Below are positions 44,736-54,259 of a stretch of DNA of 62,334 nucleotides, piece after piece. The translations under genes and the position numbers were made by a program. This DNA is from an uncultured Lachnospiraceae bacterium (lineage in GTDB: Bacteria; Bacillota; Clostridia; Lachnospirales; Lachnospiraceae). How positions within the stretch are numbered: the stretch's first letter is position 1; each line of letters begins with the position of its first letter. The DNA lies in the NCBI GenBank assembly GCA_951800145.1, contig CATOJE010000010.1, positions 1-62,334 of the forward strand. Direction: 5' to 3'. The notes beneath the pieces are model-generated. The model was not told the DNA's origin. It did not search any database and saw only the letters and a program-made list of their open reading frames with translations.

Positions 44736-47700
44736 TTACTGTGCCTTGTAGAATAAAAGCTGATGGTAGGCAGCTTGATCCGCTTTTAGCTGTGCCTCAT
44801 TTCCCACGGTGGCTGTACCGGACTGGTTTATGATTTCCCGGAAGCATTCCGCGGCCGCCTTCTGATCCTCCAGGGTGGCTTTCTTCATGTCATTAACCAC
44901 ATCACAGGCCTTTTGGGTATCCCACCCCAGGATTTCATCTTCCATAGCCGCCAGTGGCTTTGCCAGCACACCCCGGGCCATACCAGCAGTAGAAACAGCG
45001 GTGAGGATGTATCCATCTAAATCCTCCTGGGCCAGATCCATCGCCGCAATGGCATCGGCCGTCCCGTCAAACACCTTAACCGTTTCCGCTGCATTGGGAT
45101 CGCTGTAGCTGTACAGGGTCATAGCGCCATTATAAGCGGTAAAGGTGATGCCGCTGCTGTATGCGCCCATCTGGAAGCGGAGCTTTGGAACCGTGTACCG
45201 GTCCGATGCCGCCATGAGAAATGGAACATAGGCTCCGGAAAACCCGTCCGCTTCATAGCAGTTCCCAACAGTAACCGTATATTGATCGGAGCTTTCCAGT
45301 ATAGCGGCCCGCTTCTGGACCTTTTGTGGTAATGCAATCTGGTTTTCAGTGGATTCCCTGGAAGGAAGCGCCTCTAACCGATTGGCACTGCTCTCTTTTA
45401 TGGTGTTCAGATCCGATTCCGGGGCGGCACAGACAAAGATTAAACGCCCCTTTTTCATCAGCTTATGGGAAACAGACGGAAGACGTTCTGCCAAAATGGC
45501 GCCAAAGGAGCTGTCATGTTCCAGCTTATCCTTTATGTCCTCAAGGTAATAATAAAATTCCTGCCCTCTGTATGCTTCCTCATAAGCATAGCTGCGGTAA
45601 CGGTAGGAAGCTGCCAGATCCCGCGCAGCGCTCAGCTTGTCATCTGCCCGGGAGATATCATAGAAATCTGCCTCCCGCAAAAGGAATTCCCGGATACGCT
45701 CCGTATCAGTAAAATCCGTGCTGCCCAGCATCTCCAGCAGAAGGGAAAGGCTTGCGTCATAGTCTTCCGTCAGCGTGGTCCAGCTAAGCCCCATCATCGG
45801 GTAAGCTTCCTCTCCATCTGGATACAGACAGTCCGTATTATAAGAATACAGGTATTCGCTTTTTAAATTCAGGATTTCCTCTAAGGTATGCTCTTTGGTG
45901 CCCATATTTCCTGCTAAAATAAGGCAAAGTCCCAGATCCATCTGCTCTTCATCTGAAAGCTCCTGGATATCAAAATAGATTTTGCAGGCTCCCACATGCT
46001 CTATCTCTGCAGGAGCCATATAATAGGTAACGCCGTCCCCCTCTGTCTTTTCGTAACAGGTGAAGGGCTCTTCATCAGGAATCCCGGAGGGATCGATGAT
46101 AAAATCATGGTTGGATCCTTCCGATTCATTCCATTCCCGGAATGCTTTCGTATCCTGAATCATCTTTTGGATCTCATCTTCCGTCATAGAGGCCTTCAGC
46201 TCTGTCAGATAGGCATCCCGCTCCTCAAGGAGCTTTTCGGCAAGTCCTGGCTCCGGAACATTGGTGATTAATGCGCTGCGCCTGCTATGCCGCGCCTCCT
46301 CTGCCAGACGGCGGAAAATCTCCTGCTCCTTATCGGCTTCCACATCTTTTAAGGTCTGCTCATATAGCTGATAAAAGTTATCGTTCCCTGTATGGGTCCA
46401 ATAATTGGCAAGATCGGGGAAAATAGTTACCCCCACATTGGTTTGATCTCTGAGGAGATAGCCGGATGTCTCCGCCTGTTTTAAAATCGAAGGTAAAATT
46501 TCTTTGTCAATCCCCTCCTCCGCGATATGGAGAAGGGTTTCATCCACAACCGCCTTAAAGGCCTGAGACTGCTCCGGATCTCCATAGCAGAGGCTGAACA
46601 GGAGGTAGGGCTTTGCATTATACAGATTGGCATAAACGTATGCAGGGTTCAGGATCCCCTGTGCTTTCAGATTTCTGTGGAAGGAAGAATTTTCATGATT
46701 TAATCCTTCAGCCAGCACGTCCCATGCCAACAGATCCTCCCAGCTTTTATCCTCAAGGCTGAAGGCATAGTCAATCTGAGAAGCATTTTCTGTCAGATCC
46801 CCTTCATAAGCCGGAACGGATACGATCCGTTCCTCATAGCCCTCCTCAGAAGCAGGATCCTTGTAAACAGAGAGATCGGTTTTATAAGGCTCAGCTTTTG
46901 ACAGATACTCCCGGTCCATAAAGCTTAAAACCGTTTCATAATCCATATCCCCATACAGGAAGATCAGACTGTTGTCAAAATGATAGTAGCGCTCATAGGT
47001 ATCTAATACAGACTGGTAGGTAAGCGCCTGGTAGTTTCTGTGGGAGCGCCCGATGGCATTGGAGGCATATTGATCCGGATATAGGGCATCCTCCAGATTA
47101 TTAGATGCTTCCATGGCCATATCGGTGAGAAATCCAAAATCTTCCGAGTAGACCGTGCCGATCATGCGGATCTCATCTTCCGGGCTCTCTAATTCATAAC
47201 GAAGGGCTTCCCGCTTGAAAATGTTTTCATTCTTGAGAATATCCGGCGCCACCATGCAGCTTAAGTATGCGTCCATCAGCTTGATGAGCTGTTCTTCGCT
47301 TTCTGAGCTTACGGGATAAGCGGTAAATGTGTTGTAGGTAAATGCATTGACAAAGGTGTTATAGCTCTTTCCCGCCAAATCGAAAAAAAGATCTTTGCTG
47401 GGATATTTTTCCGATGAAGCAAGGATGGCATGCTCAAACACATGGTTGGCATCGGTTTCATCGATATACGGTGTGTGGTAGCTGATAGAAAATGCCAGCT
47501 CCGGATCGCTGTTTTTTACCCAGAGGAGCCTGGCCCCGCTTTTTTTGTGAGTGAATCCCATAAGCCTCGCCTGCAGCATCTCGCTGTCGGAAAGGGAATC
47601 CACGGTGAATCCGGAAACCACATCTCCTATCTCCAGGACTTTCTCCGGCTGGCCGGCGGGCTCCTCCTGGTCGGCGGGCTCTTCCTGTGTGGAAGGCCTG

Positions 47701-47834
47701 GCTGAATCTGCTTCGGCTCCCCCGGAAGGCTGGCCGGCGGCAGGCTCCGGGGCCTTTGGGGCCTGGCACCCGCTTATGGCGGCCACAACAGCCGCCAGGC
47801 CGAAGGCCATGAGCTTTTTATAGGTTTGTTTCAT
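44736..47834 (-). CDS. M16C metallopeptidase lipoprotein
   Basis: A 1032-residue exported zinc peptidase. The N-terminus has a lipoprotein signal with lipobox A-I-S-G-C at Cys23, then a Pro/Glu/Ala-rich linker and the M16 domain. The inverted zinc motif H-V-F-E-H is followed by ILASSEKYPSKD, and NAFTYNTFTAYPVSS matches the M16C (presequence protease-like) group; a second M16 half follows, giving a clamshell. It would degrade peptides at the cell surface. The start at 47834 is set by CAGGAGG. Single gene on the minus strand. Confidence 0.9.
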   Translation of the reverse strand: MKQTYKKLMAFGLAAVVAAISGCQAPKAPEPAAGQPSGGAEADSARPSTQEEPADQEEPAGQPEKVLEIGDVVSGFTVDSLSDSEMLQARLMGFTHKKSGARLLWVKNSDPELAFSISYHTPYIDETDANHVFEHAILASSEKYPSKDLFFDLAGKSYNTFVNAFTYNTFTAYPVSSESEEQLIKLMDAYLSCMVAPDILKNENIFKREALRYELESPEDEIRMIGTVYSEDFGFLTDMAMEASNNLEDALYPDQYASNAIGRSHRNYQALTYQSVLDTYERYYHFDNSLIFLYGDMDYETVLSFMDREYLSKAEPYKTDLSVYKDPASEEGYEERIVSVPAYEGDLTENASQIDYAFSLEDKSWEDLLAWDVLAEGLNHENSSFHRNLKAQGILNPAYVYANLYNAKPYLLFSLCYGDPEQSQAFKAVVDETLLHIAEEGIDKEILPSILKQAETSGYLLRDQTNVGVTIFPDLANYWTHTGNDNFYQLYEQTLKDVEADKEQEIFRRLAEEARHSRRSALITNVPEPGLAEKLLEERDAYLTELKASMTEDEIQKMIQDTKAFREWNESEGSNHDFIIDPSGIPDEEPFTCYEKTEGDGVTYYMAPAEIEHVGACKIYFDIQELSDEEQMDLGLCLILAGNMGTKEHTLEEILNLKSEYLYSYNTDCLYPDGEEAYPMMGLSWTTLTEDYDASLSLLLEMLGSTDFTDTERIREFLLREADFYDISRADDKLSAARDLAASYRYRSYAYEEAYRGQEFYYYLEDIKDKLEHDSSFGAILAERLPSVSHKLMKKGRLIFVCAAPESDLNTIKESSANRLEALPSRESTENQIALPQKVQKRAAILESSDQYTVTVGNCYEADGFSGAYVPFLMAASDRYTVPKLRFQMGAYSSGITFTAYNGAMTLYSYSDPNAAETVKVFDGTADAIAAMDLAQEDLDGYILTAVSTAGMARGVLAKPLAAMEDEILGWDTQKACDVVNDMKKATLEDQKAAAECFREIINQSGTATVGNEAQLKADQAAYHQLLFYKAQ

Positions 47835-47925
47835 TTTGACGCCTCCTGAACAGTAACGTAAATTTCCCTTTTGAACCATTATAGAATTTACAGTCAGGCA
47901 AGTCAATATGTACATGATGTTGGGG

Positions 47926-48411
47926 TTAAAAGGCTTTTTGACCCTTTTGATACCGGACATAGCAGCAAATCGCGCTAAAGACATCAAAGCAAAAGAAAAA
48001 ATGCAGCATTATATGAATGGCCCCTTGTTTTTTTGAAAGCCTGCCATGCTGGCAGCTCCTATAGATGCCGCTGATTCCATACATGCTGGAGGCGAGCAGG
48101 AGAGAGTAGTCAAATAAAAATAGAAAGGGAATCAGGGGGAGAATCAGAATATGCAGCATCAGCACAAGGGTGAATGTCAGCAGATACACTGGAATGTACA
48201 ACAGCTTTATCAGCATATCCCAAAATAACAGCTGCTGCTCCGTATATCCCCGCCGGGGAAGAAGAAATGCATAGACCATATTAGGCAGCAGGATCAGTGC
48301 AAACAGGATGGGCCACAGCATCAGAGTGGCGCCGGTCAGGCCCTTTAATGCACAGATAATGATGTACAGGTAGGGAGCGGCGAGAAGCCATAGCATAGGT
48401 ATTTTTTTCAT
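47926..48411 (-). CDS. Small membrane protein, unknown function
   Basis: 161 residues with four hydrophobic segments (from MLWLLAAPYLYIIICALKGL to HIMLHFFFCFDVFSAICCYV), and Lys/Arg at the cytosolic ends. A short loop RSCQHGRLSKKQG lies before the last segment. Resembles small clostridial membrane proteins of the DUF6652 kind; that match is from memory and not certain. It precedes the M16C gene by 91 bases on the same strand. The 48412-48700 region before it contains only divergent promoter-like sequence. Confidence 0.6.
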   Translation of the reverse strand: MKKIPMLWLLAAPYLYIIICALKGLTGATLMLWPILFALILLPNMVYAFLLPRRGYTEQQLLFWDMLIKLLYIPVYLLTFTLVLMLHILILPLIPFLFLFDYSLLLASSMYGISGIYRSCQHGRLSKKQGAIHIMLHFFFCFDVFSAICCYVRYQKGQKAF

Positions 48412-48554
48412 TTATGGATCATCCCTTCATGGCTGGAGTCGGGAGTGAGAGATTTCTCTAATTCTTCTAAGTGAGTTGATGAAAGTACACATCTCTACGG
48501 GTTTCACAATATCAAAAAAACTTTAATAAGTCAAGAAAATACCTTGATTTGATC

Positions 48555-48584
48555 TTGTATTTACAAAAGACGGCCAGGTATAGT
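48555..48584 (+). promoter_or_regulatory. Candidate promoter of the YigZ gene
   Basis: TTGTAT (48555-48560), an 18-base spacer and TATAGT (48579-48584). It is followed by a leader of about 110 bases to the ATG at 48701. Confidence 0.5.
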
Positions 48585-48700
48585 AGAATGGTGGAAAAGG
48601 AATTACAAGTATCCAGGAAAGCCTGTGGGTATGCCGTCTGCTACAGGTGAGAGAGGAACATCCTGGAAAACATTTTGGCAATGAGAGGGAGGAAATCAAT

Positions 48701-49351
48701 ATGGGGGATACGGTCCGTGTGTGCTATCAGGGCGGAGAAGGGGAGATCGTGGAGAAGAAGTCACGATTCATCGCCACTGTCCGGCCGGTGAAGACGGAGG
48801 AGGAGGCCATGGCCTTTGTGGAGGAGATGCGGAAGAAGTACTGGGATGCCCGGCATAATTGCTACGCCTATATCTGCGGGGAGGGGCGGCCTCAGATGAA
48901 ATGCAGCGATGACGGGGAGCCCAGCCAGACAGCAGGGCGTCCCATGCTGGATGTGCTGCTGGGGGAGGGGCTGCGGGATGTATGTGTGGTGGTGACCCGG
49001 TACTTTGGCGGGACGCTCTTAGGAACCGGGGGCCTGGTGCGGGCTTACTCCCAGGCAGTAAAGGAAGGGCTTTCGGCCAGTCAGATCCTGGAAAAGCAGA
49101 CAGGGAAAATCCTTACCGTGACATCGGACTATACTGCAGTGGGAAAGCTTCAGTATATGGCCGGCCAGATGGATCTGCGGATCCTGGATACGGAGTACAC
49201 AGATCAGGTGGTGATGAAGCTTTTGGCAGGGGAGTGCCAGGCAGAGGCCGCGGTAAAGCAGATTGCAGAGCTGACCGGGGGATGCGCCCAGGTTCAGGAG
49301 GAGGGGCCGGTGTATTACGGAGTGGATGGGAAGGAGGTAGTGTTTTTGTAA
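48701..49351 (+). CDS. YigZ/IMPACT family protein
   Basis: A 216-residue protein of the UPF0029/IMPACT family. It shows VEKKSRFIATVRPVKTEEEA, ARHNCYAYICG, the signature SDDGEPSQTAGRPMLDVL, VVVTRYFGGTLLGTGGLVRA, then a C-terminal alpha/beta domain like the end of elongation factor G (DUF1949). The role in bacteria is unclear; a link to translation or RNA is suspected from the fold. Ribosome site GAGGGAGG before ATG 48701. The same position upstream of other translation genes (typA here) may be chance. Confidence 0.9.
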   Translation: MGDTVRVCYQGGEGEIVEKKSRFIATVRPVKTEEEAMAFVEEMRKKYWDARHNCYAYICGEGRPQMKCSDDGEPSQTAGRPMLDVLLGEGLRDVCVVVTRYFGGTLLGTGGLVRAYSQAVKEGLSASQILEKQTGKILTVTSDYTAVGKLQYMAGQMDLRILDTEYTDQVVMKLLAGECQAEAAVKQIAELTGGCAQVQEEGPVYYGVDGKEVVFL

Positions 49352-49481
49352 AAACGCGGTTTTGCCTCGCCTGGGGCGGATGTAATATCATCTGCGTCTT
49401 CTGCTGTGTCTGCTGTAAAGCGGTTAAGGGGGAATAAGGTTCCCCCGCTGGGTAGCATGATTGAGAACCAGAAAAAATCCC

Positions 49482-49510
49482 TTGAAATCCCCGTAATTGG
49501 GTGATATAGT
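49482..49510 (+). promoter_or_regulatory. Sigma-A promoter of typA
   Basis: TTGAAA (49482-49487), a 17-base spacer and TATAGT (49505-49510). The leader to ATG 49611 is about 95 bases, without an obvious regulatory fold. Confidence 0.72.
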
Positions 49511-49610
49511 AGAACATTGTGAAATGATGTGAAAGCGCTGCCGGGAAATTCCCTGCAGCTTGCCAATGGGAAAGTAAGAGAGCGCTACGTGACAGAAAGG
49601 TATACGGTTT

Positions 49611-51452
49611 ATGAAGACGAAACGAGAGGATGTAAGAAATATTGCAATCATTGCCCATGTGGACCATGGGAAGACCACTCTGGTGGATGAGCTGTTAAAG
49701 CAGAGCGGCGTGTTCCGCGCCAATCAGGAGGTAGGGGAGCGGGTGATGGACTCGAATGACCTGGAGCGGGAGCGGGGCATCACCATCCTGGCGAAGAATA
49801 CGGCGGTATTTTATCAAGGGACTAAGATTAATATTATCGACACCCCGGGCCACGCGGATTTCGGAGGCGAGGTGGAGCGGGTGCTGAAGATGGTAAACGG
49901 CGTGATTTTAGTGGTGGACGCCTTTGAGGGTGCCATGCCCCAGACACGCTTTGTGCTTCAGAAGGCGCTGGAGATGGATCTTCCGGTGATCTGCTGCATT
50001 AATAAGATAGACCGTCCGGAGGCCCGTCCGGCAGAGGTGGTGGATGAGGTTCTGGAGCTGTTTATGGATCTGGACGCTTCGGATGAGCAGCTGGAATGTC
50101 CCTTCCTCTATGCTTCCGCCAAGGCTGGCTTTGCCAAGAAGGAGCTGGAGGATGAGGAGGTAAATATGGAGCCGCTGTTTGAGACCATAGTCAATTATAT
50201 TCCGGCTCCGGAAGGAGATCCGGATGCGCCTACCCAGGTGCTGATCAGCACCATTGATTATAATGAATATGTGGGGCGGATCGGCATCGGAAAGGTGGAT
50301 AATGGCGGCTTGCGGGTGAACCAGGAGTGTGTTCTGGTGAACCACCATGAGCCGGATAAATTCCATAAGATTAAGATCGGGAAGCTTTATGAGTTTGACG
50401 GGCTGAAGCGGGTGGAGGTTTTGGAGGCTGGTGTGGGCTCGATCGTGGCCATCTCCGGAATCAGCGACCTCCATATCGGGGATACCATCTGCTCTGTGGA
50501 CAGCCCGGATCCCATTCCCTTTCAGAAGATATCGGAACCTACCATCTCCATGTATTTTATGGTGAATGACAGTCCCCTGGCAGGACAGGAGGGAAAGTAT
50601 ATCACCTCCCGGCACATCCGGGACCGGCTATTCCGGGAATTGAATACAGATGTGAGCCTGCGGGTGGAGGAGACGGATTCCGCGGACTGCTTTAAGGTAT
50701 CCGGACGGGGAGAGCTTCACCTGTCGGTGCTTATCGAGACCATGCGCCGGGAGGGCTTTGAGTTTGCGGTGAGCAAGGCGGAGGTTATTTATAAATACAA
50801 TGAGCGCAATCAGAGGCAGGAGCCTATGGAGATAGCTTATGTGGATGTGCCGGAGGAATTTACCGGGGCGATCATCCAGAAGCTGACCTCCAGGAAGGGT
50901 GAGCTGACCGGGATGACGCCCATCGCCAGAGGCTATACACGGCTGGAGTTTACCATCCCCTCCAGAGGCCTTATCGGCTACCGGGGGACCTTTATGACAG
51001 ACACTAAGGGCAATGGTATTTTAAATACCATATTTGACGGCTATGGCCCTTATAAGGGGGATTTGTCCTACCGTCCTACCGGCTCCCTCATCGCCTACGA
51101 GTCTGGGGAATCCATTACCTATGGGCTGTTTAATGCTCAGGAGAGAGGGATTCTGTTTATCGGGCCAGGGGTGAAGGTATATGGGGGAATGGTCATAGGC
51201 CAGAATCCGAAGGCAGAGGATATCGAGGTAAATGTGTGTAAGACAAAGAAGCTGACCAATACCCGTTCCTCCAGCGCAGATGAGGCCCTCCGCCTGGTTC
51301 CACCTAAGGTGATGAGCTTAGAGCAGTGCCTGGAGTTTATCGACACGGATGAACTTCTGGAGATCACGCCTGTATCCTTAAGGATCCGGAAAAAGATCCT
51401 GGATCCCACCTTGAGAAAGCGGGCTTCCTTTAAAAATAAAGCAACCGTTTAG
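49611..51452 (+). CDS. typA: Ribosome-associated GTPase TypA/BipA
   Basis: A 613-residue translational GTPase. G1 is [19 protein letters not shown], the switch region [15 protein letters not shown]3 [15 protein letters not shown], and G4 [11 protein letters not shown]-like domains follow, and the BipA-specific C-terminal region has [20 protein letters not shown]. It helps 50S subunit assembly, especially in the cold or under stress. The gene is complete, alone in its transcription unit, and followed by a repeat and a terminator. Cytosolic. Confidence 0.96.
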   Translation: MKTKREDVRNIAIIAHVDHGKTTLVDELLKQSGVFRANQEVGERVMDSNDLERERGITILAKNTAVFYQGTKINIIDTPGHADFGGEVERVLKMVNGVILVVDAFEGAMPQTRFVLQKALEMDLPVICCINKIDRPEARPAEVVDEVLELFMDLDASDEQLECPFLYASAKAGFAKKELEDEEVNMEPLFETIVNYIPAPEGDPDAPTQVLISTIDYNEYVGRIGIGKVDNGGLRVNQECVLVNHHEPDKFHKIKIGKLYEFDGLKRVEVLEAGVGSIVAISGISDLHIGDTICSVDSPDPIPFQKISEPTISMYFMVNDSPLAGQEGKYITSRHIRDRLFRELNTDVSLRVEETDSADCFKVSGRGELHLSVLIETMRREGFEFAVSKAEVIYKYNERNQRQEPMEIAYVDVPEEFTGAIIQKLTSRKGELTGMTPIARGYTRLEFTIPSRGLIGYRGTFMTDTKGNGILNTIFDGYGPYKGDLSYRPTGSLIAYESGESITYGLFNAQERGILFIGPGVKVYGGMVIGQNPKAEDIEVNVCKTKKLTNTRSSSADEALRLVPPKVMSLEQCLEFIDTDELLEITPVSLRIRKKILDPTLRKRASFKNKATV

Positions 51453-51454
51453 AT

Positions 51455-51516
51455 GGCGCGGACGGGCAAAATAGACGGCGCGGACGGGCAAAAATACGCC
51501 CGTCTGAACAGTTACA
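51455..51516. repeat. Dispersed palindromic intergenic repeat, copy 3
   Basis: A GGCGCGGACGGGCAAAA unit occurs twice in tandem (51456 and 51478). It is followed by TACGCCCGTCTGAACAGTTAC, matching the end of copies 1 and 2. The GACGGGCA / GCCCGTC arms can pair. It begins directly after the typA stop. Confidence 0.7.
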
Positions 51517-51537
51517 AAATGAATTTAAGAAAAATGA

Positions 51538-51577
51538 GAAATCCTGTCGATAGGTTTTGGTGGGATTTCTTTTTTTA
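51538..51577 (+). terminator. Terminator after typA
   Basis: GAAATCC (51538-51544) pairs with GGATTTC (51563-51569), followed by eight T. The 18-base loop is long but the T-run is strong. Confidence 0.75.
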
Positions 51578-51689
51578 CAGTCATAATTTTAGTTCACCGC
51601 CCATATATTTGTTATGTGCAGCAGCCGTCAGGTTTGGTAATTTCAGGGTTAGGCTGTGACGAATTGAATGGAAAGAGGAGAGAGATACT

Positions 51690-52319
51690 ATGTCAGAAAA
51701 AATGATTGAAAACAACAAAGTGACCGTGATCGGTAAGATTGTTTCCGGATTTACCTTCAGCCATGAGGTCTTCGGGGAAGGCTTTTACATGGTGGATCTG
51801 GAGGTGAACCGGCTTAGCGAGCAGGCCGATATTATTCCCCTTATGATATCTGAGCGGCTGATTAAAGTGGATGAGGATTACCAGGGCTGCACCATCGAGG
51901 CTACAGGGCAATTCCGCTCATATAACCGTCATGAAGGGGTAAAGAACAAGCTGATTTTATCTGTTTTTGTCAGGGAAATTCACTTTATTGAGGAGTTTAC
52001 TGATTATACGAAAACCAATCAGATTTTTCTGGACGGCTATATCTGTAAGGCACCAGTTTACCGGAAAACCCCTCTGGGAAGGGAGATTGCAGACCTGCTG
52101 CTGGCAGTGAACCGTCCTTACGGGAAATCGGATTACATACCCTGCATTGCCTGGGGACGAAACGCCAGGTTTGCCTCCGGCTTTGAGGTAGGTTCCCGGG
52201 TGAAGGTCTGGGGCCGGGTTCAGAGCCGGGAATATACGAAAAAGCTGAGCGAAACCGAGTGTGAGAAGCGGGTGGCCTATGAGGTGTCGGTGAGCAAGCT
52301 GGAGTTTGGAGAGGGGTAA
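51690..52319 (+). CDS. SSB-like protein with two OB folds
   Basis: A 209-residue protein with two consecutive OB-type segments. The first spans about residues 8-100 (NNKVTVIGKIVSGFTFSHEV...). The second, about 110-205, shows TNQIFLDGYICKAPVYRKTP, then IADLLLAVNRPYGKSDYIPC and VGSRVKVWGRVQSREYTKKL, which is the classical SSB core. It has no Gly/Pro-rich linker and no acidic D-D-x-P-F tip, ending KLEFGEG. It is therefore unlikely to be the main replication SSB. AGAGGAGAGAG precedes the ATG. Function probably in single-strand DNA metabolism, details unknown. Confidence 0.82.
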   Translation: MSEKMIENNKVTVIGKIVSGFTFSHEVFGEGFYMVDLEVNRLSEQADIIPLMISERLIKVDEDYQGCTIEATGQFRSYNRHEGVKNKLILSVFVREIHFIEEFTDYTKTNQIFLDGYICKAPVYRKTPLGREIADLLLAVNRPYGKSDYIPCIAWGRNARFASGFEVGSRVKVWGRVQSREYTKKLSETECEKRVAYEVSVSKLEFGEG

Positions 52320-52341
52320 TGTAAGAAAAAAGTAAGAAATG

Positions 52342-52370
52342 TTGCATATTTTTAAAAAATGTGTTATTAT
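52342..52370 (+). promoter_or_regulatory. Sigma-A promoter before the BtuR-like gene
   Basis: TTGCAT (52342-52347), a 17-base spacer and TATTAT (52365-52370). It produces a leader of about 110 bases before the chosen ATG 52488. No cobalamin riboswitch is seen there. Confidence 0.68.
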
Positions 52371-52487
52371 GAGCTACGTTGCTACGGTTTTTGGTAAATG
52401 GAGAACCGGGGCTTTGTTGCAGGAGAATCCATTATGAAGTGCAGGCGCAGCTTACGCAGAGCACTTCCAGGTATGAGGTGCATTCAG

Positions 52488-52997
52488 ATGAAAAAAGGAA
52501 CGATTCAGGTGATCTGTGGTTCTGGCAGAGGAAAGACGAATGCTGCTGTAGGAAGGGCGATTCGTGCTCTGGCAGAGCAGGAGAATGTGATCATGATACA
52601 GTTCTTAAAGGGAAGCCAGGATGAAGGGATGAAGGATGTGCTGGCCCGTTTAGAGCCGGAGCTTAAGGTATTCCGATTTGAGAAGGCTTCCGCGTTTTAT
52701 GAGACATTGTCCAGCCAGGAGAAGGCGGAGGAGTGTGTAAATATCCGCAATGGGCTGAATTTTGCCAGAAAGGTGATGGCCACAGGGGAGTGTGATCTGC
52801 TGATCCTGGATGAGATTTTGGGGATCGTGGACTGTGGTATTATAAAGACCGGGGATTTGATGCAGATGCTGGAATCCAGGGAGAGCGAAATGGATGTGGT
52901 CCTTACAGGAAAGGTATTTCCGGAAGGGCTGGAGGACATCGCAGATGATATCTCGGTGATTCAGAAAGTTAAAGTTGACAAAGAAGAGGAAGGATGA
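52488..52997 (+). CDS. BtuR/CobO-like P-loop ATPase (corrinoid adenosyltransferase family)
   Basis: A 169-residue protein with IQVICGSGRGKTNAAVGRAI (Walker-A-like G-S-G-R-G-K-T of the CobA/BtuR family), VIMIQFLKGSQDEG, and DLLILDEILGIVDCGII with the family's L-D-E. BtuR enzymes transfer adenosyl from ATP to cob(I)alamin. No other cobalamin genes are near, and it is shorter than CobO (about 190), so its true substrate is uncertain. The start at 52488 follows AGGTG; the frame is open to 52398. It is the last gene before the lysine riboswitch. Confidence 0.8.
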   Translation: MKKGTIQVICGSGRGKTNAAVGRAIRALAEQENVIMIQFLKGSQDEGMKDVLARLEPELKVFRFEKASAFYETLSSQEKAEECVNIRNGLNFARKVMATGECDLLILDEILGIVDCGIIKTGDLMQMLESRESEMDVVLTGKVFPEGLEDIADDISVIQKVKVDKEEEG

Positions 52998-53045
52998 TAG
53001 TATAGTAAAAAGCGAAATGCTTAAAGAAGTAAAAAGGGAATGAAA

Positions 53046-53210
53046 GAGTAGAGGTTGCGCTGATTATGAGTAGGCTGGCGGATGTGACGGGCACAGGAGA
53101 AGACAGCGGAAAGGAAAAGGCGCCGAAGGAAGGGAGAGACCGTAGCTTCCGACCTGGGCATACAGTGAAGAATTGTATGACTGTCATCTGACAGGATGGA
53201 GAGCTACTTA
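53046..53210 (+). promoter_or_regulatory. Lysine riboswitch (L box)
   Basis: The region has the conserved elements of the lysine aptamer in order. They are AGTAGAGGTTGCGCTGATTA with ATGAGTA; GGAAAGGAAAAGGCGCCGAA; CTGGGCATACAGTG; ATGACTGTCATCTGACAG; and the closing GGAGAGCTAC, which pairs with GTAGAGG to form P1. A terminator follows at 53263-53287, and dapA and dapB lie downstream on the same strand. Lysine binding would favour termination and shut down lysine/diaminopimelate synthesis. No other gene is seen in 52998-53374. Confidence 0.95.
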
Positions 53211-53262
53211 AGAGAGTGAGCGTATGGATGCAGGCTTGACGCAAGCTTCATTCGAATCTTAA

Positions 53263-53287
53263 GGGCTGACAGATGTCAGCCCTTTTT
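53263..53287 (+). terminator. Lysine riboswitch terminator
   Basis: GGGCTGACA (53263-53271) pairs with TGTCAGCCC (53274-53282), followed by five T. The loop is only two bases, so the closing pair probably opens. It is the expression platform of the L box. Confidence 0.9.
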
Positions 53288-53321
53288 GTATCATAGGAAA
53301 GTGCGTCCTGTGATACAAAAA
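53283..53321 (+). other. 16-bp hairpin overlapping the terminator T-run
   Basis: The first arm TTTTTGTATCATAGGA (53283-53298) includes the terminator's T-run. The second arm TCCTGTGATACAAAAA (53306-53321) matches it with a single wobble pair. It could fold only in read-through RNA and lies 54 bases before dapA. Confidence 0.7.
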
Positions 53322-53374
53322 CGCTCCGCGGAGATCGCACTGCGGCGGCAAGGAAAGAATCAGGAGGGAAGGAT

Positions 53375-54259
53375 ATGGCAGTATTTGAAGGTGCGGGCGT
53401 AGCATTGATTACCCCGATGAAGGCCAATGGAGAGGTAAATTATGACAAGCTGGAGGAGATTCTGGAGGAGCAGATTGCAGGGGGGACTGATGCCATAGTG
53501 GCCTGCGGGACCACTGGCGAGGCATCGACCCTGACCCATGAGGAGCATTTGGATGTGATCCGCCATACCTGTAAGGTGGTGGCAGGCCGGATTCCGGTGA
53601 TAGCAGGCACGGGCTCAAACTGTACGGAGACGGCCATCTATCTTTCTGTGGAGGCAGAGAAAGCCGGGGCGGACGGGGTGCTGGTGGTATCCCCTTATTA
53701 TAATAAGGCGACCCAGAAGGGGCTGGCCGCCCACTTTACCGCCATCGCCAATGCCATACAGATTCCAGTGATTTTATATAATATTCCAGGGCGGACCGGG
53801 GTGACCATCCAGCCCCAGACCATTGTGGAGCTTTGCAGGAATGTGGAGAATATTGTGGGAGTGAAGGAGGCCAGCGGTAATTTCTCCAGCATTGCCACCC
53901 TGATGAGCCTGGCGGATGGCTGTGTGGATGTGTATTCCGGAAATGATGATCAGATTGTGCCCCTGCTGTCTCTGGGAGGAAAAGGGGTGATTTCCGTTCT
54001 CTCGAACGTGGCCCCCAGACAGACCCATGAGATCTGCGCATCCTTTTTCGCAGGGGATGTGAAGCGGAGCATGGAGCTGCAGATCGCGGCGATTCCCCTG
54101 ATCACGGAGCTGTTCCGGGAGGTGAATCCTATTCCGGTGAAGGCGGCTATGAATCTGATGGGCAAGGAGACCGGGCCCCTTAGGATGCCCTTGACTGAGA
54201 TGGAGCCAGAGCATCAGGAGCTGTTAAAAAAGGCGATGAGGGAGTATGGGATTTTGTAA
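53375..54259 (+). CDS. dapA: 4-hydroxy-tetrahydrodipicolinate synthase
   Basis: A 294-residue DapA, condensing pyruvate with aspartate semialdehyde as the first committed step to diaminopimelate and lysine. The motifs are ACGTTGEASTLTHEEH, PYYNKATQKGLAAHF, the LYNIPGRTGV Tyr, the Schiff-base Lys in GVKEASGN and the C-terminal NPIPVKAAMNLMG. TIM barrel, cytosolic, normally a tetramer. Under control of the L box. AGGAGG precedes the ATG. Confidence 0.96.
   Translation: MAVFEGAGVALITPMKANGEVNYDKLEEILEEQIAGGTDAIVACGTTGEASTLTHEEHLDVIRHTCKVVAGRIPVIAGTGSNCTETAIYLSVEAEKAGADGVLVVSPYYNKATQKGLAAHFTAIANAIQIPVILYNIPGRTGVTIQPQTIVELCRNVENIVGVKEASGNFSSIATLMSLADGCVDVYSGNDDQIVPLLSLGGKGVISVLSNVAPRQTHEICASFFAGDVKRSMELQIAAIPLITELFREVNPIPVKAAMNLMGKETGPLRMPLTEMEPEHQELLKKAMREYGIL

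Noticed and set aside
47458..47769. Minus-strand frame overlapping the M16C N-terminus
   Set aside because: A shadow in another frame of the Pro/Glu-rich linker of the M16C lipoprotein; biased composition only.
52371..52487. Cobalamin riboswitch before the BtuR-like gene
   Set aside because: The leader is short and lacks the B12-box type elements.
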